Source of the DNA: Deltaproteobacteria bacterium RIFOXYD12_FULL_50_9
GTDB lineage: Bacteria > Desulfobacterota > Desulfobulbia > Desulfobulbales > CALZHT01
Length of the DNA stretch: 20,873 nt
Assembly: GCA_001799225.1 (NCBI GenBank)
Contig: MGTA01000225.1
Span: 1 to 20,873, forward strand
Direction of reading: 5' to 3'
Part shown: positions 1 to 6,959 of the stretch, one piece after another
Layout of the letters: each line of letters begins with the position of its first letter
Numbering within the stretch: the first letter of the stretch is position 1
The notes under the pieces: model-generated
Database searches by the model: none
What the model was told of the DNA's origin: nothing
What the model saw: only the letters and a program-made list of their open reading frames with translations
Translations under genes and position numbers: made by a program

Positions 1-232
1 TGGTAACTCACGAAGAAAATGAAGAAAAATCAGGAAGAAGACGATAAGAAAAATTTATAAATGGAATATTTTGGAAGAAAACGAAAGCAAAGAAAATCCA
101 GCATTTTCATGCTGCCATGATTAACTCACTTTCAGAATCCCGCTGGCAAAAGACATATGTGCTTGACAAACTCATCCGGAAAGGCAGGCATATTCGGCAC
201 AATTATTCCAACAACACAAAAGGAGAACCGGC
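1..232. other. 5' intergenic region, no gene supported
   Basis: This stretch is purine-rich and AT-rich at its left end. The third plus-strand frame is open from the window edge to a TAA at 45-47 (14 codons), which could be the tail of an upstream gene, but there is too little to claim it. A 6-bp inverted repeat (CAGCAT/ATGCTG, 99-114, 4-nt loop) lies in the middle with no clear U-tract on the plus strand. A TTGACA hexamer at 163-168 lacks a well-spaced -10 box. The Shine-Dalgarno AGGAGA at 221-226 serves the lipoprotein gene that follows. Confidence 0.5.
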
Positions 233-1249
233 ATGATAAGAGATAAAAGGTTACGGACTTTTCTAGTTTTGCTCGTAAGTACTATGGCTTTATTGGTCGG
301 ATGTGCAACACCCAAGCCGCAACCATTTAATCTGACGGCGGATCAGACGACGCTTACCCAGCAGTATGTGGAGATAAAAAAGGCCAATAAATTGAAGGGG
401 ATAAAAAAAGTTGCGATATCCCAATATTTTGTTGAATTTGTAACGAAGAGTTATGGAGGCGCTACGGCCTCCAACGCCCAGCAGAAATCCTCTTCAACGG
501 TGGGGGTGTGGGCAAACCTTAAAGGCATCGAAACCGAACAATTCCAAGCTATTACCGATAAGATGTACGAGCAAATGGTGGAAGAGTTCAAGAAGGCCGG
601 CATTGAAGTGATACCTGTTGAACAACTCAAGCAAAGCAAGTCATTTCAAAAGCTGGTAGAGAAAGAGAAAAAAGCTCCTTATGAGATATCTTCATGGAAT
701 AGAACATCCCAGATGTTCGCAGCCAAGGGACTGCCGCTTTATTTTGATCCAAATGATAAACGCCTGGGTCTAGGTAACATGTTTGCATCCCAGTTCTCCA
801 ACTTTAATCCGGAAAAATGGGAAGAGAAAATAGCCGAAGAGATGGATACCGCCGTGTTAAAGGCAAACTTTACGGTTACCTATGCGAACATGGAGACAAA
901 AGGCGGTCAATTCAGGAATAAAGCTGAGGTTAATACGGATTTGAAAGTCACTTTGATTCCCGAAGATACGAATTACACCGTGGTCAGTAAAAATGGGACA
1001 TCGCGCTTTATATTGAAAGAACCGGTGTTTGCTGACGGCAAATTTATCATTGAAGTTAAGGATGCGCTGACAGCCGGCGATAAAACCGCCAATGCGCTGA
1101 GCAGTATCGCCGGAGCCTTTTCCGGGACTACATCAAAAACGCTTAAATTCGATGCAAAGGCCGATAGCGCCGCATATAAAGACCTCGTAGAAAAGCATAT
1201 CGGCGCAATAGACAACTTATTCTTTAATCAAATGAAAGCGAACTTCTAA
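233..1249 (+). CDS. Outer-membrane-type lipoprotein of unknown function
   Basis: A 338-residue protein. It opens with a basic N-region, a hydrophobic stretch (about residues 9-20) and a lipobox LVGC with the modified cysteine at residue 24, so it should be a type II signal-peptide lipoprotein. Alanine rather than aspartate at +2 favours the outer membrane by the enterobacterial sorting rule. The ATG has an AGGAGA Shine-Dalgarno 6 nt upstream. The mature part is soluble, lysine-rich, of mixed alpha/beta character and has no transmembrane segment. The stretch LKGIKKVAISQYFVEF (about 54-69), followed by a helix and a strand ending near GIEVIPVEQL (about 125-134), recalls the beta-alpha-beta start of CsgG/TolB-N-like secretion or curli lipoproteins; this is only a resemblance of pattern. 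It stands alone on the plus strand, convergent with bioA. I do not recognise the family. Confidence 0.85.
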   Translation: MIRDKRLRTFLVLLVSTMALLVGCATPKPQPFNLTADQTTLTQQYVEIKKANKLKGIKKVAISQYFVEFVTKSYGGATASNAQQKSSSTVGVWANLKGIETEQFQAITDKMYEQMVEEFKKAGIEVIPVEQLKQSKSFQKLVEKEKKAPYEISSWNRTSQMFAAKGLPLYFDPNDKRLGLGNMFASQFSNFNPEKWEEKIAEEMDTAVLKANFTVTYANMETKGGQFRNKAEVNTDLKVTLIPEDTNYTVVSKNGTSRFILKEPVFADGKFIIEVKDALTAGDKTANALSSIAGAFSGTTSKTLKFDAKADSAAYKDLVEKHIGAIDNLFFNQMKANF

Positions 1250-1265
1250 GACCTGTTTCCAAGTC

Positions 1266-1324
1266 AAAAAAGAGGGTGGGCTGCTTTTATAGTCGAGAAC
1301 GTCGACAAAAAAAGCAGCCTGCCC
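1266..1324 (-). terminator. Rho-independent terminator of the hpt-bioA transcript
   Basis: Read on the minus strand, this is a stem GGCTGCTTTT/AAAAGCAGCC, extended outside by GGG/CCC across a small CA/CA mismatch and inside by GTCGA/TCGAC. It is followed by TC and then six T (plus-strand A run 1266-1271). The plus-strand direction has no T-run after the stem, so the polarity is for bioA rather than for the lipoprotein gene, although the hairpin may still slow plus-strand transcripts. Confidence 0.75.
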
Positions 1325-1369
1325 TTGGTCAGTGCACAACCCCTTTCCATCAGAAGGGATCTGACCAAG
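1324..1369. repeat. Second inverted repeat in the convergent gap
   Basis: CTTGGTCAG (1324-1332) pairs perfectly with CTGACCAAG (1361-1369). Inside it a smaller CCCTT (1341-1345) pairs with AAGGG (1354-1358). It abuts the terminator stem and would form a second hairpin in RNA from either strand. It has no T-run, so its role (3'-end protection, attenuation of plus-strand transcripts, or a repeat relic) is unknown. Confidence 0.55.
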
Positions 1370-1463
1370 CTAACGAGTTGATTTGATGACGAAATGGCAT
1401 AGAAATCGGTCAAAATTTCCGTTAAGGCTCAGGAATTAGATAGTGTCAAAAATTTTTATGTTG

Positions 1464-2819
1464 TTAATGGCCGTAGATATTTTTCGGATCGGAGAGGACT
1501 AACCACATCCGTTCGGTAATTTCGTCAATCTCGGCGATAGTCACTGAGAGTGGCAGCCAGAGGTAGACAATATTGCCGAGGGGTCGCAGAATGAGCCCTT
1601 TTTCCAACCCGGCCAGATAGATGCGCCACCCTACCCGTTCGACAAAACCGAAAGGCGCTTTGGTCGGACGATCCCGCACCAGTTCAAGGGCCGAGATCAA
1701 ACCTAGCTGCCTTAAATCGCCGACCCAGGGCAGATCGAGAAACCGGGCCATCCGTTCATGCAGATAGGCAACCGTGGCCGGCAAACGCCCGAGAGTCTGC
1801 TCTTCGGCAAAAACCTGCAATGAACCAAGGCCGGCTGCTGCCGCCAAGGGGTTACCGGTGAAAGTATGGCCATGATAAAAAGTTCTGTTCTGCCGATAAT
1901 CCGCATAAAAAGCCAGGTAGATCTCCTCGCTGGCCAGTGTGGCGGCCATCGGCAGGAAGCCGGCGGTCAACCCCTTGGAAAGGCATAAAAAATCAGGCTC
2001 AATGCCGGCATGTTCGAGAGCGAACATCCGACCGGTGCGCCCAAAGCCGGTGGCTACCTCATCAAGAATCAGGTGAACCCCGAATTGCCTGGTGAGTTCA
2101 GATACTTTCTGGAGATACGCGGTTGGATAGACTATCATCCCGCCGGCTGCCTGGATAAGGGGTTCGATGATCACAGCGGCGATCCGCTCACCCTCATGCT
2201 CCAGAAGCACCCGCAAAGGCGCAAGACAGGCGAGCTCGCAACTCTGGGGCTCCCGCAGCATGGGACAGCGGTAACAATAGGGCGATGGGATACGGTGCGA
2301 TTTGAAGAGAAGGCTGGCAAAGGCCTGATGAAACTCCGGCACGCCACCCAAGCTCATGGTGCCGATGGTGTCGCCATGGTAGCCCCGTTCCACGGCAACC
2401 AGTCCGCTGCGTTCCGGCCTGCCCCGGTGCCGCCAGTACTGGAGTGACATCTTGACTGCCACTTCACAGGCGGTCGAGCCGTTATCAGAGTAAAATACCT
2501 TTTTCAGTTTCGCAGGGGTCAGAGCAATCAGTTGTTCGGCCAGGAGAATGGCCGGTTCATGGGTGAGGCCGGCCAGAAGCACCTGTTCCAGACGATCAAG
2601 CTGGGCATGGATGCGCGCCTTGATGGTCGGATGATTGTGGCCGTGCAGGATACACCACCAGGAGGAGATAGTGTCAAAATAGGTTTTACCCTGACTGTCG
2701 TAAAGCAGCAGGCCTTGGGCTCTATCTACCAGGAGCGGATCTCGTTCGGCATAATCCTGCATCTGGGTATAGGGGTGCCAGAGATAGGCGCGGTCCTTGT
2801 CAAAAAGCGTCATGGACAT
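1464..2819 (-). CDS. bioA: Adenosylmethionine-8-amino-7-oxononanoate aminotransferase (biotin synthesis)
   Basis: A class III PLP aminotransferase that makes 7,8-diaminopelargonate from 8-amino-7-oxononanoate. Family landmarks are WHPYTQM near the N-terminus, the SSWW substrate-site motif, HGD in GYHGDTIG, the PLP aspartate in DEVATGFGRTG, and the Schiff-base lysine in LSKGLTAG (about residue 282 from this start). Length (451 aa) fits. It carries a Cys cluster C-x2-C-x8-C-x3-C (SPYCYRCP...SCELAC, about 182-198), as I recall from Bacillus-type BioA/BioK, so the amino donor (SAM or lysine) is not settled. The frame stays open to a TTG at 2838-2840 that overlaps the hpt stop (TTGA). I prefer the ATG at 2817-2819, nearer to where homologues begin, but no good Shine-Dalgarno exists for either, and coupling to hpt is likely. 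No other bio genes are in the window. Confidence 0.92.
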   Translation of the reverse strand: MSMTLFDKDRAYLWHPYTQMQDYAERDPLLVDRAQGLLLYDSQGKTYFDTISSWWCILHGHNHPTIKARIHAQLDRLEQVLLAGLTHEPAILLAEQLIALTPAKLKKVFYSDNGSTACEVAVKMSLQYWRHRGRPERSGLVAVERGYHGDTIGTMSLGGVPEFHQAFASLLFKSHRIPSPYCYRCPMLREPQSCELACLAPLRVLLEHEGERIAAVIIEPLIQAAGGMIVYPTAYLQKVSELTRQFGVHLILDEVATGFGRTGRMFALEHAGIEPDFLCLSKGLTAGFLPMAATLASEEIYLAFYADYRQNRTFYHGHTFTGNPLAAAAGLGSLQVFAEEQTLGRLPATVAYLHERMARFLDLPWVGDLRQLGLISALELVRDRPTKAPFGFVERVGWRIYLAGLEKGLILRPLGNIVYLWLPLSVTIAEIDEITERMWLVLSDPKNIYGH

Positions 2820-2836
2820 AATATTACTTACAGGTC

Positions 2837-3361
2837 TCAATCGCAGTTCAGCAGATGGTAAACCTCATGATAATGCCGGTGTTTTTCAGCAAAATCAAGA
2901 CCATAACCCACCAGGAAACCTTCTTCAATTTCGAAACCGACATAGTCGGCAACAATTGGAATCTTGCGACGCTCTTTCTTGTCGATCAAGGCACACACCT
3001 TAATGCTTAAAGGATTTTTGGCCGCAAAAATCTCTTTGACATTGGCAATAGTCAGCCCGGTATCGATAATGTCTTCAACCAGCAGGAGGTCCTTGCCTGC
3101 CATCGGGATCTCCACATCCTTGGTAAAATTGAGGGTGCCTGAGGAGGATGAGCCGGCCCCATAGCTCTTAACCCGGACAAAATCAATCTCCAGGGGCAGA
3201 TCGATTTCGCGGATCAGATCGGCCATAAAAATGAAAGCGCCGTTCAAGATGCCGACCACCAGCAGTTGTCGGCCCTGATAGTCTGCGGTTATCCGGCTGC
3301 CAAGCTCTTTCACCCGCCCGGCAATCGCCTCTCTGGCAATGACCAGTTTTTTTTCGGCCAT
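2837..3361 (-). CDS. hpt: Hypoxanthine phosphoribosyltransferase
   Basis: Purine salvage enzyme that transfers phosphoribose from PRPP to hypoxanthine or guanine to give IMP or GMP, in the cytosol. The protein has 174 residues, the usual length. The PRPP-binding loop VEDIIDTGLT lies at about 95-104. The N-terminal LLVVGILNGAFIFMADL (about 33-49) and the flexible-loop region VKSYGAGSSSSG (about 64-75) match the family, and the C-terminal VGYGLDF (about 151-157) is the typical purine-site segment. The ATG is preceded by GGGGGA on the coding strand. The stop codon overlaps the earliest possible bioA start, so hpt and bioA probably share a transcript ending at the terminator near 1266-1324. Pairing of hpt with bioA has no obvious metabolic logic. 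Confidence 0.96.
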   Translation of the reverse strand: MAEKKLVIAREAIAGRVKELGSRITADYQGRQLLVVGILNGAFIFMADLIREIDLPLEIDFVRVKSYGAGSSSSGTLNFTKDVEIPMAGKDLLLVEDIIDTGLTIANVKEIFAAKNPLSIKVCALIDKKERRKIPIVADYVGFEIEEGFLVGYGLDFAEKHRHYHEVYHLLNCD

Positions 3362-3498
3362 AAGCGTGTCCCCCGGCTAGTTAATATATAAATATTGCAT
3401 GCCGATTTTCGGCCAAATAAGATTCCCAAGAGATTTCTTGCTGACGGGTATTAAAACACGTATTCTTATTTTAAATGTATATCTGATAAACCGTTGAA

Positions 3499-3574
3499 GG
3501 ATACCCGCAAGGGGCATCCCTACAAAACCCTATGGACCATGTGGCAGTTGTAGGGGCATCCCTTGCGGGTGCCC
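3499..3574. repeat. Imperfect long palindromic (REP/MITE-like) repeat
   Basis: A 27-nt left arm (3499-3525) and a 27-nt right arm (3548-3574) are inverted copies with only a few mismatches, separated by 22 nt. Each arm itself contains a smaller dyad: in the right arm GGGCATCCC is followed by TTGC and GGGTGCCC. It sits in the gap between the divergent hpt and rubredoxin genes. Arms with internal dyads are typical of dispersed intergenic palindromic repeats; membership in a repeat family needs a genome search. Confidence 0.75.
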
Positions 3575-3586
3575 GCTTGGGTGTGC

Positions 3587-3601
3587 ATCGTTATAAACGA
3601 T
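3587..3601. promoter_or_regulatory. Perfect 15-bp palindrome upstream of rubredoxin, possible operator
   Basis: ATCGTT-ATA-AACGAT is perfect in both arms with a 3-nt centre and lies 41 nt before the rubredoxin ATG. It contains a TATAAA hexamer that could be a -10 element, though I see no matching -35 at good spacing. A dimeric regulator site is a reasonable guess; no regulator gene is adjacent. Confidence 0.35.
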
Positions 3602-3642
3602 ACTGTTTTTTCAATTAAACCAAACAAAAAAAGAGGATTACT

Positions 3643-3804
3643 ATGCAAAGTTATGTATGTCAGGTATGCGGCTATGTCTATAACCCCGACGATGGAGATC
3701 CTGAAAACGGCGTACCAGCCGGTACCGCCTTTGAGGATCTACCGACCGGATGGAAATGCCCTATCTGCGGAGCGGATAAAGACCAGTTCTCGCCGACCAG
3801 TTAA
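3643..3804 (+). CDS. Rubredoxin
   Basis: A 53-residue protein too short for many gene callers. It has the two CxxCG knuckles that hold a single iron: CQVCGYVYNP (Cys6, Cys9) and CPICGADK (Cys39, Cys42), with the linking segment GVPAGTAFEDLPTGWKCP typical of rubredoxins. It is a cytosolic one-electron carrier, in anaerobes often feeding superoxide reductase, rubrerythrin or rubredoxin:oxygen oxidoreductase; none of these partners is nearby. The ATG has a good Shine-Dalgarno (GAGGA, 3633-3637) and an A-rich leader. The gene stands alone on the plus strand between two minus-strand transcription units, with the palindromic elements upstream. Its stop is 45 nt from the end of the convergent HDOD gene. 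Confidence 0.95.
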   Translation: MQSYVCQVCGYVYNPDDGDPENGVPAGTAFEDLPTGWKCPICGADKDQFSPTS

Positions 3805-3849
3805 GGCGGGGCGGCGAGTTTCACAAAATCTCCTTAAGCGGCAACTAAC

Positions 3850-5430
3850 TTAAGGAATTTCCCGGACAAGGTCCTTCCACGTTTTATCGATCTCGGCTTT
3901 CATGGAATCGATAAATTCAGCAATATTGACATCCATAAAGGCCCTGCTCTGTTCCTGGATCAGCACCCAGGCAAAGGAGCGCTGCAAGGAATCATTCATA
4001 TCTTTCTGGCCACCGATGCAGGCGCCTCTGTCCTCTGCAAACAGATCAGCAAGATGGACCAGGGCCACGGCCAGATAGTTATCGCGAGCGCCTTCCGGGG
4101 CATGATGAAACCGGCTGACATCCTGATAGACTTGCGGCAGCCCCATCTTCTCCATCAGCCAAAATCCTGTCTGACAATGGTCGGCACCGATATACTCTTT
4201 TTCAGCCGGGATGATATTTGTCATCTCCGGATCTTGTTGTTCGACCTTGACATAAAATGTCGGATCAAATTTGTCAAGGGCAAGCATGCCCAAGTCGTGC
4301 AGCAAACCGGCCAGATAGATATCCGCCGGCATTGAGATCCGGATAGCATCTTTGAGCATCTCGGCAATACGCCCGACAACAACGGCATGCTCCCAGAACT
4401 TCCTGGCGATTCCCCGAGTTCCGCCAAACGGCAGAATATTTTTACTTCTGTCAACTACCTCGCCTGCCAACTCCTGAATATGTTTTATACCCACGGTAAT
4501 CATGGCATGCGGTACCGTTGCCACAACAGTGGCTCGCCTGAAAAAGGATGAATTGGCACACTGCAAGACAGAGGCGCTCAATGCAGGGTCGAGCATAATC
4601 GTTTCTGCAAAACCCCTGGTGTCATTTATCTCGCCATGCAGATAGCCTGCCAAACGTTCATTGGACCCTGGACTAATCGTCAAATACTGCTCAGGCATCA
4701 AACGTCTGCGAATACTTAAGGCGCCGAGTTTATCCCGTCGTTCCGACTGGTCTGGTTGGCTGCTTGATTCAATTGCTGACTGCTGAACAACAGGTTCTCT
4801 TTCGACCGGTATATTTGAAGGAGGCGGGGTGACACCGGTTTTTTGTTTACTACCGGCAGAACCCTCGAGAAGCCGATCAGTTAAAGCGATCTCGATCTTG
4901 CCGGGTTTTGTTTCCTTGGTGGACGGAATGTTCACGGGTTGCTGAGGAACGGTCAATTGGCTGACCACCCGTTGATTAGCCCGAATAAGCCTGTTAACCA
5001 ATATCTCACAAAATCGTTTGTAGAATTTGAGCTGCAGGAAGACATTCGAGTTATTGATAATCTCCTGATTGACCATCAAGATAAAGGAATTACGAGTAGT
5101 AATAATGCCGGCGGTGCGCTTGGTCTCGGTTACCAGTGACATCTCGCCAAAGCAATCACCATCAGTAAGGGTGGTCAGAAGAACGGTGCTGCCGTCTTCA
5201 GAATTGGTTTTAAATACCGCTACTTCGCCATGCACGAGAACATAGAAGCCCTTACCGATGGAATTCTCCTCGATCACCAAGGTTTTGTCGGAAACGACCA
5301 TCCATTTGCTGACCGACAGAAACTGCTTAAGTTCGTGGTCGTCAAAATCATTAAAGAAATAGATCTTCTTTAAAAAAGTTACCTGCTGTTCAAGATCCAC
5401 GGTCTTTATCGTTTCCGTACTCATGGTCAT
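3850..5430 (-). CDS. Cyclic-nucleotide-binding domain / HDOD domain fusion protein
   Basis: A 526-residue cytosolic signalling protein. Residues about 20-150 form a CRP-type effector domain with the phosphate-binding-cassette-like run GDCFGEMSLVTETKRTAG (91-108). Residues 160-235 are a Pro/Ser/Gln-rich linker. Residues about 240-470 are an HDOD domain, a noncatalytic relative of HD phosphohydrolases, with LAGLLHDLGMLALDK (HD at 378-379), EH at 347-348 and ADH at 416-418, so several HD-superfamily metal-ligand positions look retained. There is no DNA-binding helix-turn-helix. Such fusions are thought to relay a nucleotide or redox signal to partner proteins in motility, stress or c-di-GMP networks; the partner here is unknown. 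It follows mnmE by 113 nt and has its own promoter candidate (5483-5512). The ATG at 5424 is an alternative start. The C-terminus lies 45 nt from the rubredoxin stop. Confidence 0.88.
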   Translation of the reverse strand: MTMSTETIKTVDLEQQVTFLKKIYFFNDFDDHELKQFLSVSKWMVVSDKTLVIEENSIGKGFYVLVHGEVAVFKTNSEDGSTVLLTTLTDGDCFGEMSLVTETKRTAGIITTRNSFILMVNQEIINNSNVFLQLKFYKRFCEILVNRLIRANQRVVSQLTVPQQPVNIPSTKETKPGKIEIALTDRLLEGSAGSKQKTGVTPPPSNIPVEREPVVQQSAIESSSQPDQSERRDKLGALSIRRRLMPEQYLTISPGSNERLAGYLHGEINDTRGFAETIMLDPALSASVLQCANSSFFRRATVVATVPHAMITVGIKHIQELAGEVVDRSKNILPFGGTRGIARKFWEHAVVVGRIAEMLKDAIRISMPADIYLAGLLHDLGMLALDKFDPTFYVKVEQQDPEMTNIIPAEKEYIGADHCQTGFWLMEKMGLPQVYQDVSRFHHAPEGARDNYLAVALVHLADLFAEDRGACIGGQKDMNDSLQRSFAWVLIQEQSRAFMDVNIAEFIDSMKAEIDKTWKDLVREIP

Positions 5431-5482
5431 GCGCCCAGGAAGAAGTATATAAATGCATCAATGCGTGACTGCCGCTGATAAA

Positions 5483-5512
5483 ACTATAACGACCCAACAA
5501 GGTCGCCGTCAA
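5483..5512 (-). promoter_or_regulatory. Sigma-70-type promoter for the cNMP/HDOD gene
   Basis: On the minus strand TTGACG (plus 5507-5512), an 18-nt spacer and TATAGT (plus 5483-5488): five of six consensus matches in each box. The predicted start is near 5476, giving a leader of about 46 nt. The spacer holds a short dyad CGACC/GGTCG (5490-5505), which could be an operator. Confidence 0.6.
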
Positions 5513-5543
5513 CGCCAATTGCAGATATCTTTAAAGTTATTCG

Positions 5544-6947
5544 CTATTTTCCTATACAAAAACGGGTAAATATCAGATCAAGCAACTCATCGATACTGGT
5601 ACTGGTCTCCCCTACTACCTCTCCAAGATGGTCCAGGGCGCTCTGCAGGTCGATGGCAATCAGGTCGGGCGGGAGTCCACTTGAAATTCCTGTCATTACA
5701 CATTCAACTGCAGCCAAGGCCCGAGTAAAAGCAAGGCGGTGCCGCTGGTTGGGGACACAATCAAACCCGGTATCCCACCGCAAATCATGACCGCAGGCCA
5801 TTGCAAAAATCGCCCTTTCAAGATCGCCCAGTCCGGCCATGGTTTTAGCTGAAATCGCAATAATCGTGGCATCTGGAAAGTTCTTTTGGCATTCGACCAT
5901 GGCATCGGGCGGCGCAATATCCATCTTGTTGACAACAAGCAGGCGTAATTTGCCGGTCACACTGTCATATAATTCACGATCAGCTGCTACAACGGGGGTG
6001 GCACCATCAATCATAAGGAGCACAAGATCTGCGCTTGCCAGTTTCTGGCGGGACCGCATGATGCCAAGCTCTTCTACAGCCCCCTCGGCTGTCCGTATGC
6101 CTGCGGTATCGATGATCCGAACCGGCAGCCCACTGATATCCAGATACTCTTCAATGGTGTCACGGGTAGTGCCCGGTATTTCGGTGACAATGGCCCGTTC
6201 CTCCTTGAGCAGACTGTTCAACAGACTGGACTTGCCAACGTTCGGTCGACCGAGGATTACTACTGATATACCATCCTTGAAGATCTTGCCATGATCGCAG
6301 TTCTCAATCAAGTCAGTAAGCGGCGCCTTTACCGCCTGGTTAATCTCCAGAAGCAGATCAGACGCTTTCAGGATATCGACATCCTCATCCGGAAAATCAA
6401 TAGCGACCTCAAGAATTGCCCGGACATGCAGGAGAGCAGCACGTACCGCTATTACTCTTTCATGCAGGCGACCCTGTAACTGATTCACTGCCAGCCGCAG
6501 CCCCTCCCTGGTTTTCGCTTCCAGGATCTCAAGCACGGCCTCTGCCCGAGTAAGATCGATACGGCCGTTTAAAAAGGCGCGCTTAGTAAACTCCCCGGCA
6601 GCGGCCGGAGCAGCACCGCACTCATACACCAGTCCCAATACCTCCTGCAGAACAAGATAGCTGCCGTGGCAATGGATTTCCACGACATCTTCACGGGTAT
6701 AGGTTTGGGGGGCTGACATGAAAACGGCCAATACTTCATCAATCACGGCAAGGGTTGTCGGATTGATAATATGACCGTAGTAGAGTTTATGACTCTCAAA
6801 GAGACAAGTAGAATGACGGGGCTCAAACAGACGTTTAAGGATAAATAGAGCTTCCTTGCCGCTGATGCGGATTATCCCTATACCGCCAGTACCGGGAGAA
6901 GTGGCGATTGCGGCAATGGTCACCTCAGAATGATCAAGCGACTTCAT
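5544..6947 (-). CDS. mnmE: tRNA modification GTPase MnmE
   Basis: With MnmG it installs the cmnm5 or nm5 group on wobble U34 of certain tRNAs, using a formyl-folate-type one-carbon donor. All landmarks are present in 467 residues: N-terminal tetrahydrofolate-binding domain (TIAAIATSPGTGGIGIIRISG), helical domain, inserted Ras-like G domain with P-loop GRPNVGKSS (233-241), GTTRDT switch (259-264), DTAG (280-283) and NKMD (340-343), and the terminal CIGK motif with the conserved cysteine (464-467). It starts 12 nt after the jag stop with no clear Shine-Dalgarno, so translational coupling to jag is likely. Its place at the end of the rpmH-rnpA-yidD-yidC-jag block is the usual bacterial order. 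mnmG is not in the window. Confidence 0.97.
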   Translation of the reverse strand: MKSLDHSEVTIAAIATSPGTGGIGIIRISGKEALFILKRLFEPRHSTCLFESHKLYYGHIINPTTLAVIDEVLAVFMSAPQTYTREDVVEIHCHGSYLVLQEVLGLVYECGAAPAAAGEFTKRAFLNGRIDLTRAEAVLEILEAKTREGLRLAVNQLQGRLHERVIAVRAALLHVRAILEVAIDFPDEDVDILKASDLLLEINQAVKAPLTDLIENCDHGKIFKDGISVVILGRPNVGKSSLLNSLLKEERAIVTEIPGTTRDTIEEYLDISGLPVRIIDTAGIRTAEGAVEELGIMRSRQKLASADLVLLMIDGATPVVAADRELYDSVTGKLRLLVVNKMDIAPPDAMVECQKNFPDATIIAISAKTMAGLGDLERAIFAMACGHDLRWDTGFDCVPNQRHRLAFTRALAAVECVMTGISSGLPPDLIAIDLQSALDHLGEVVGETSTSIDELLDLIFTRFCIGK

Positions 6948-6959
6948 GCGGGAATAAAA

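Noticed and set aside
1..60. Possible C-terminal tail of an upstream plus-strand gene (third frame open to TAA at 45-47)
   Set aside because: Only 14 codons of low-complexity Glu/Lys/Arg sequence; no way to confirm it from this window.
163..194. TTGACA with TATTCG/CATATT as a promoter for the lipoprotein gene
   Set aside because: Spacing is 20-22 nt, too long for a sigma-70 promoter; a nearby sigma-54-like GG pair lacks the GC at -12.
2010..2447. 145-residue plus-strand ORF
   Set aside because: Lies wholly within bioA on the other strand, and its product looks like antisense translation of a GC-rich gene.
3563..3853. 96-residue plus-strand ORF over the rubredoxin
   Set aside because: Runs in another frame of a gene with clear rubredoxin motifs, starts inside the palindromic repeat and has no Shine-Dalgarno.
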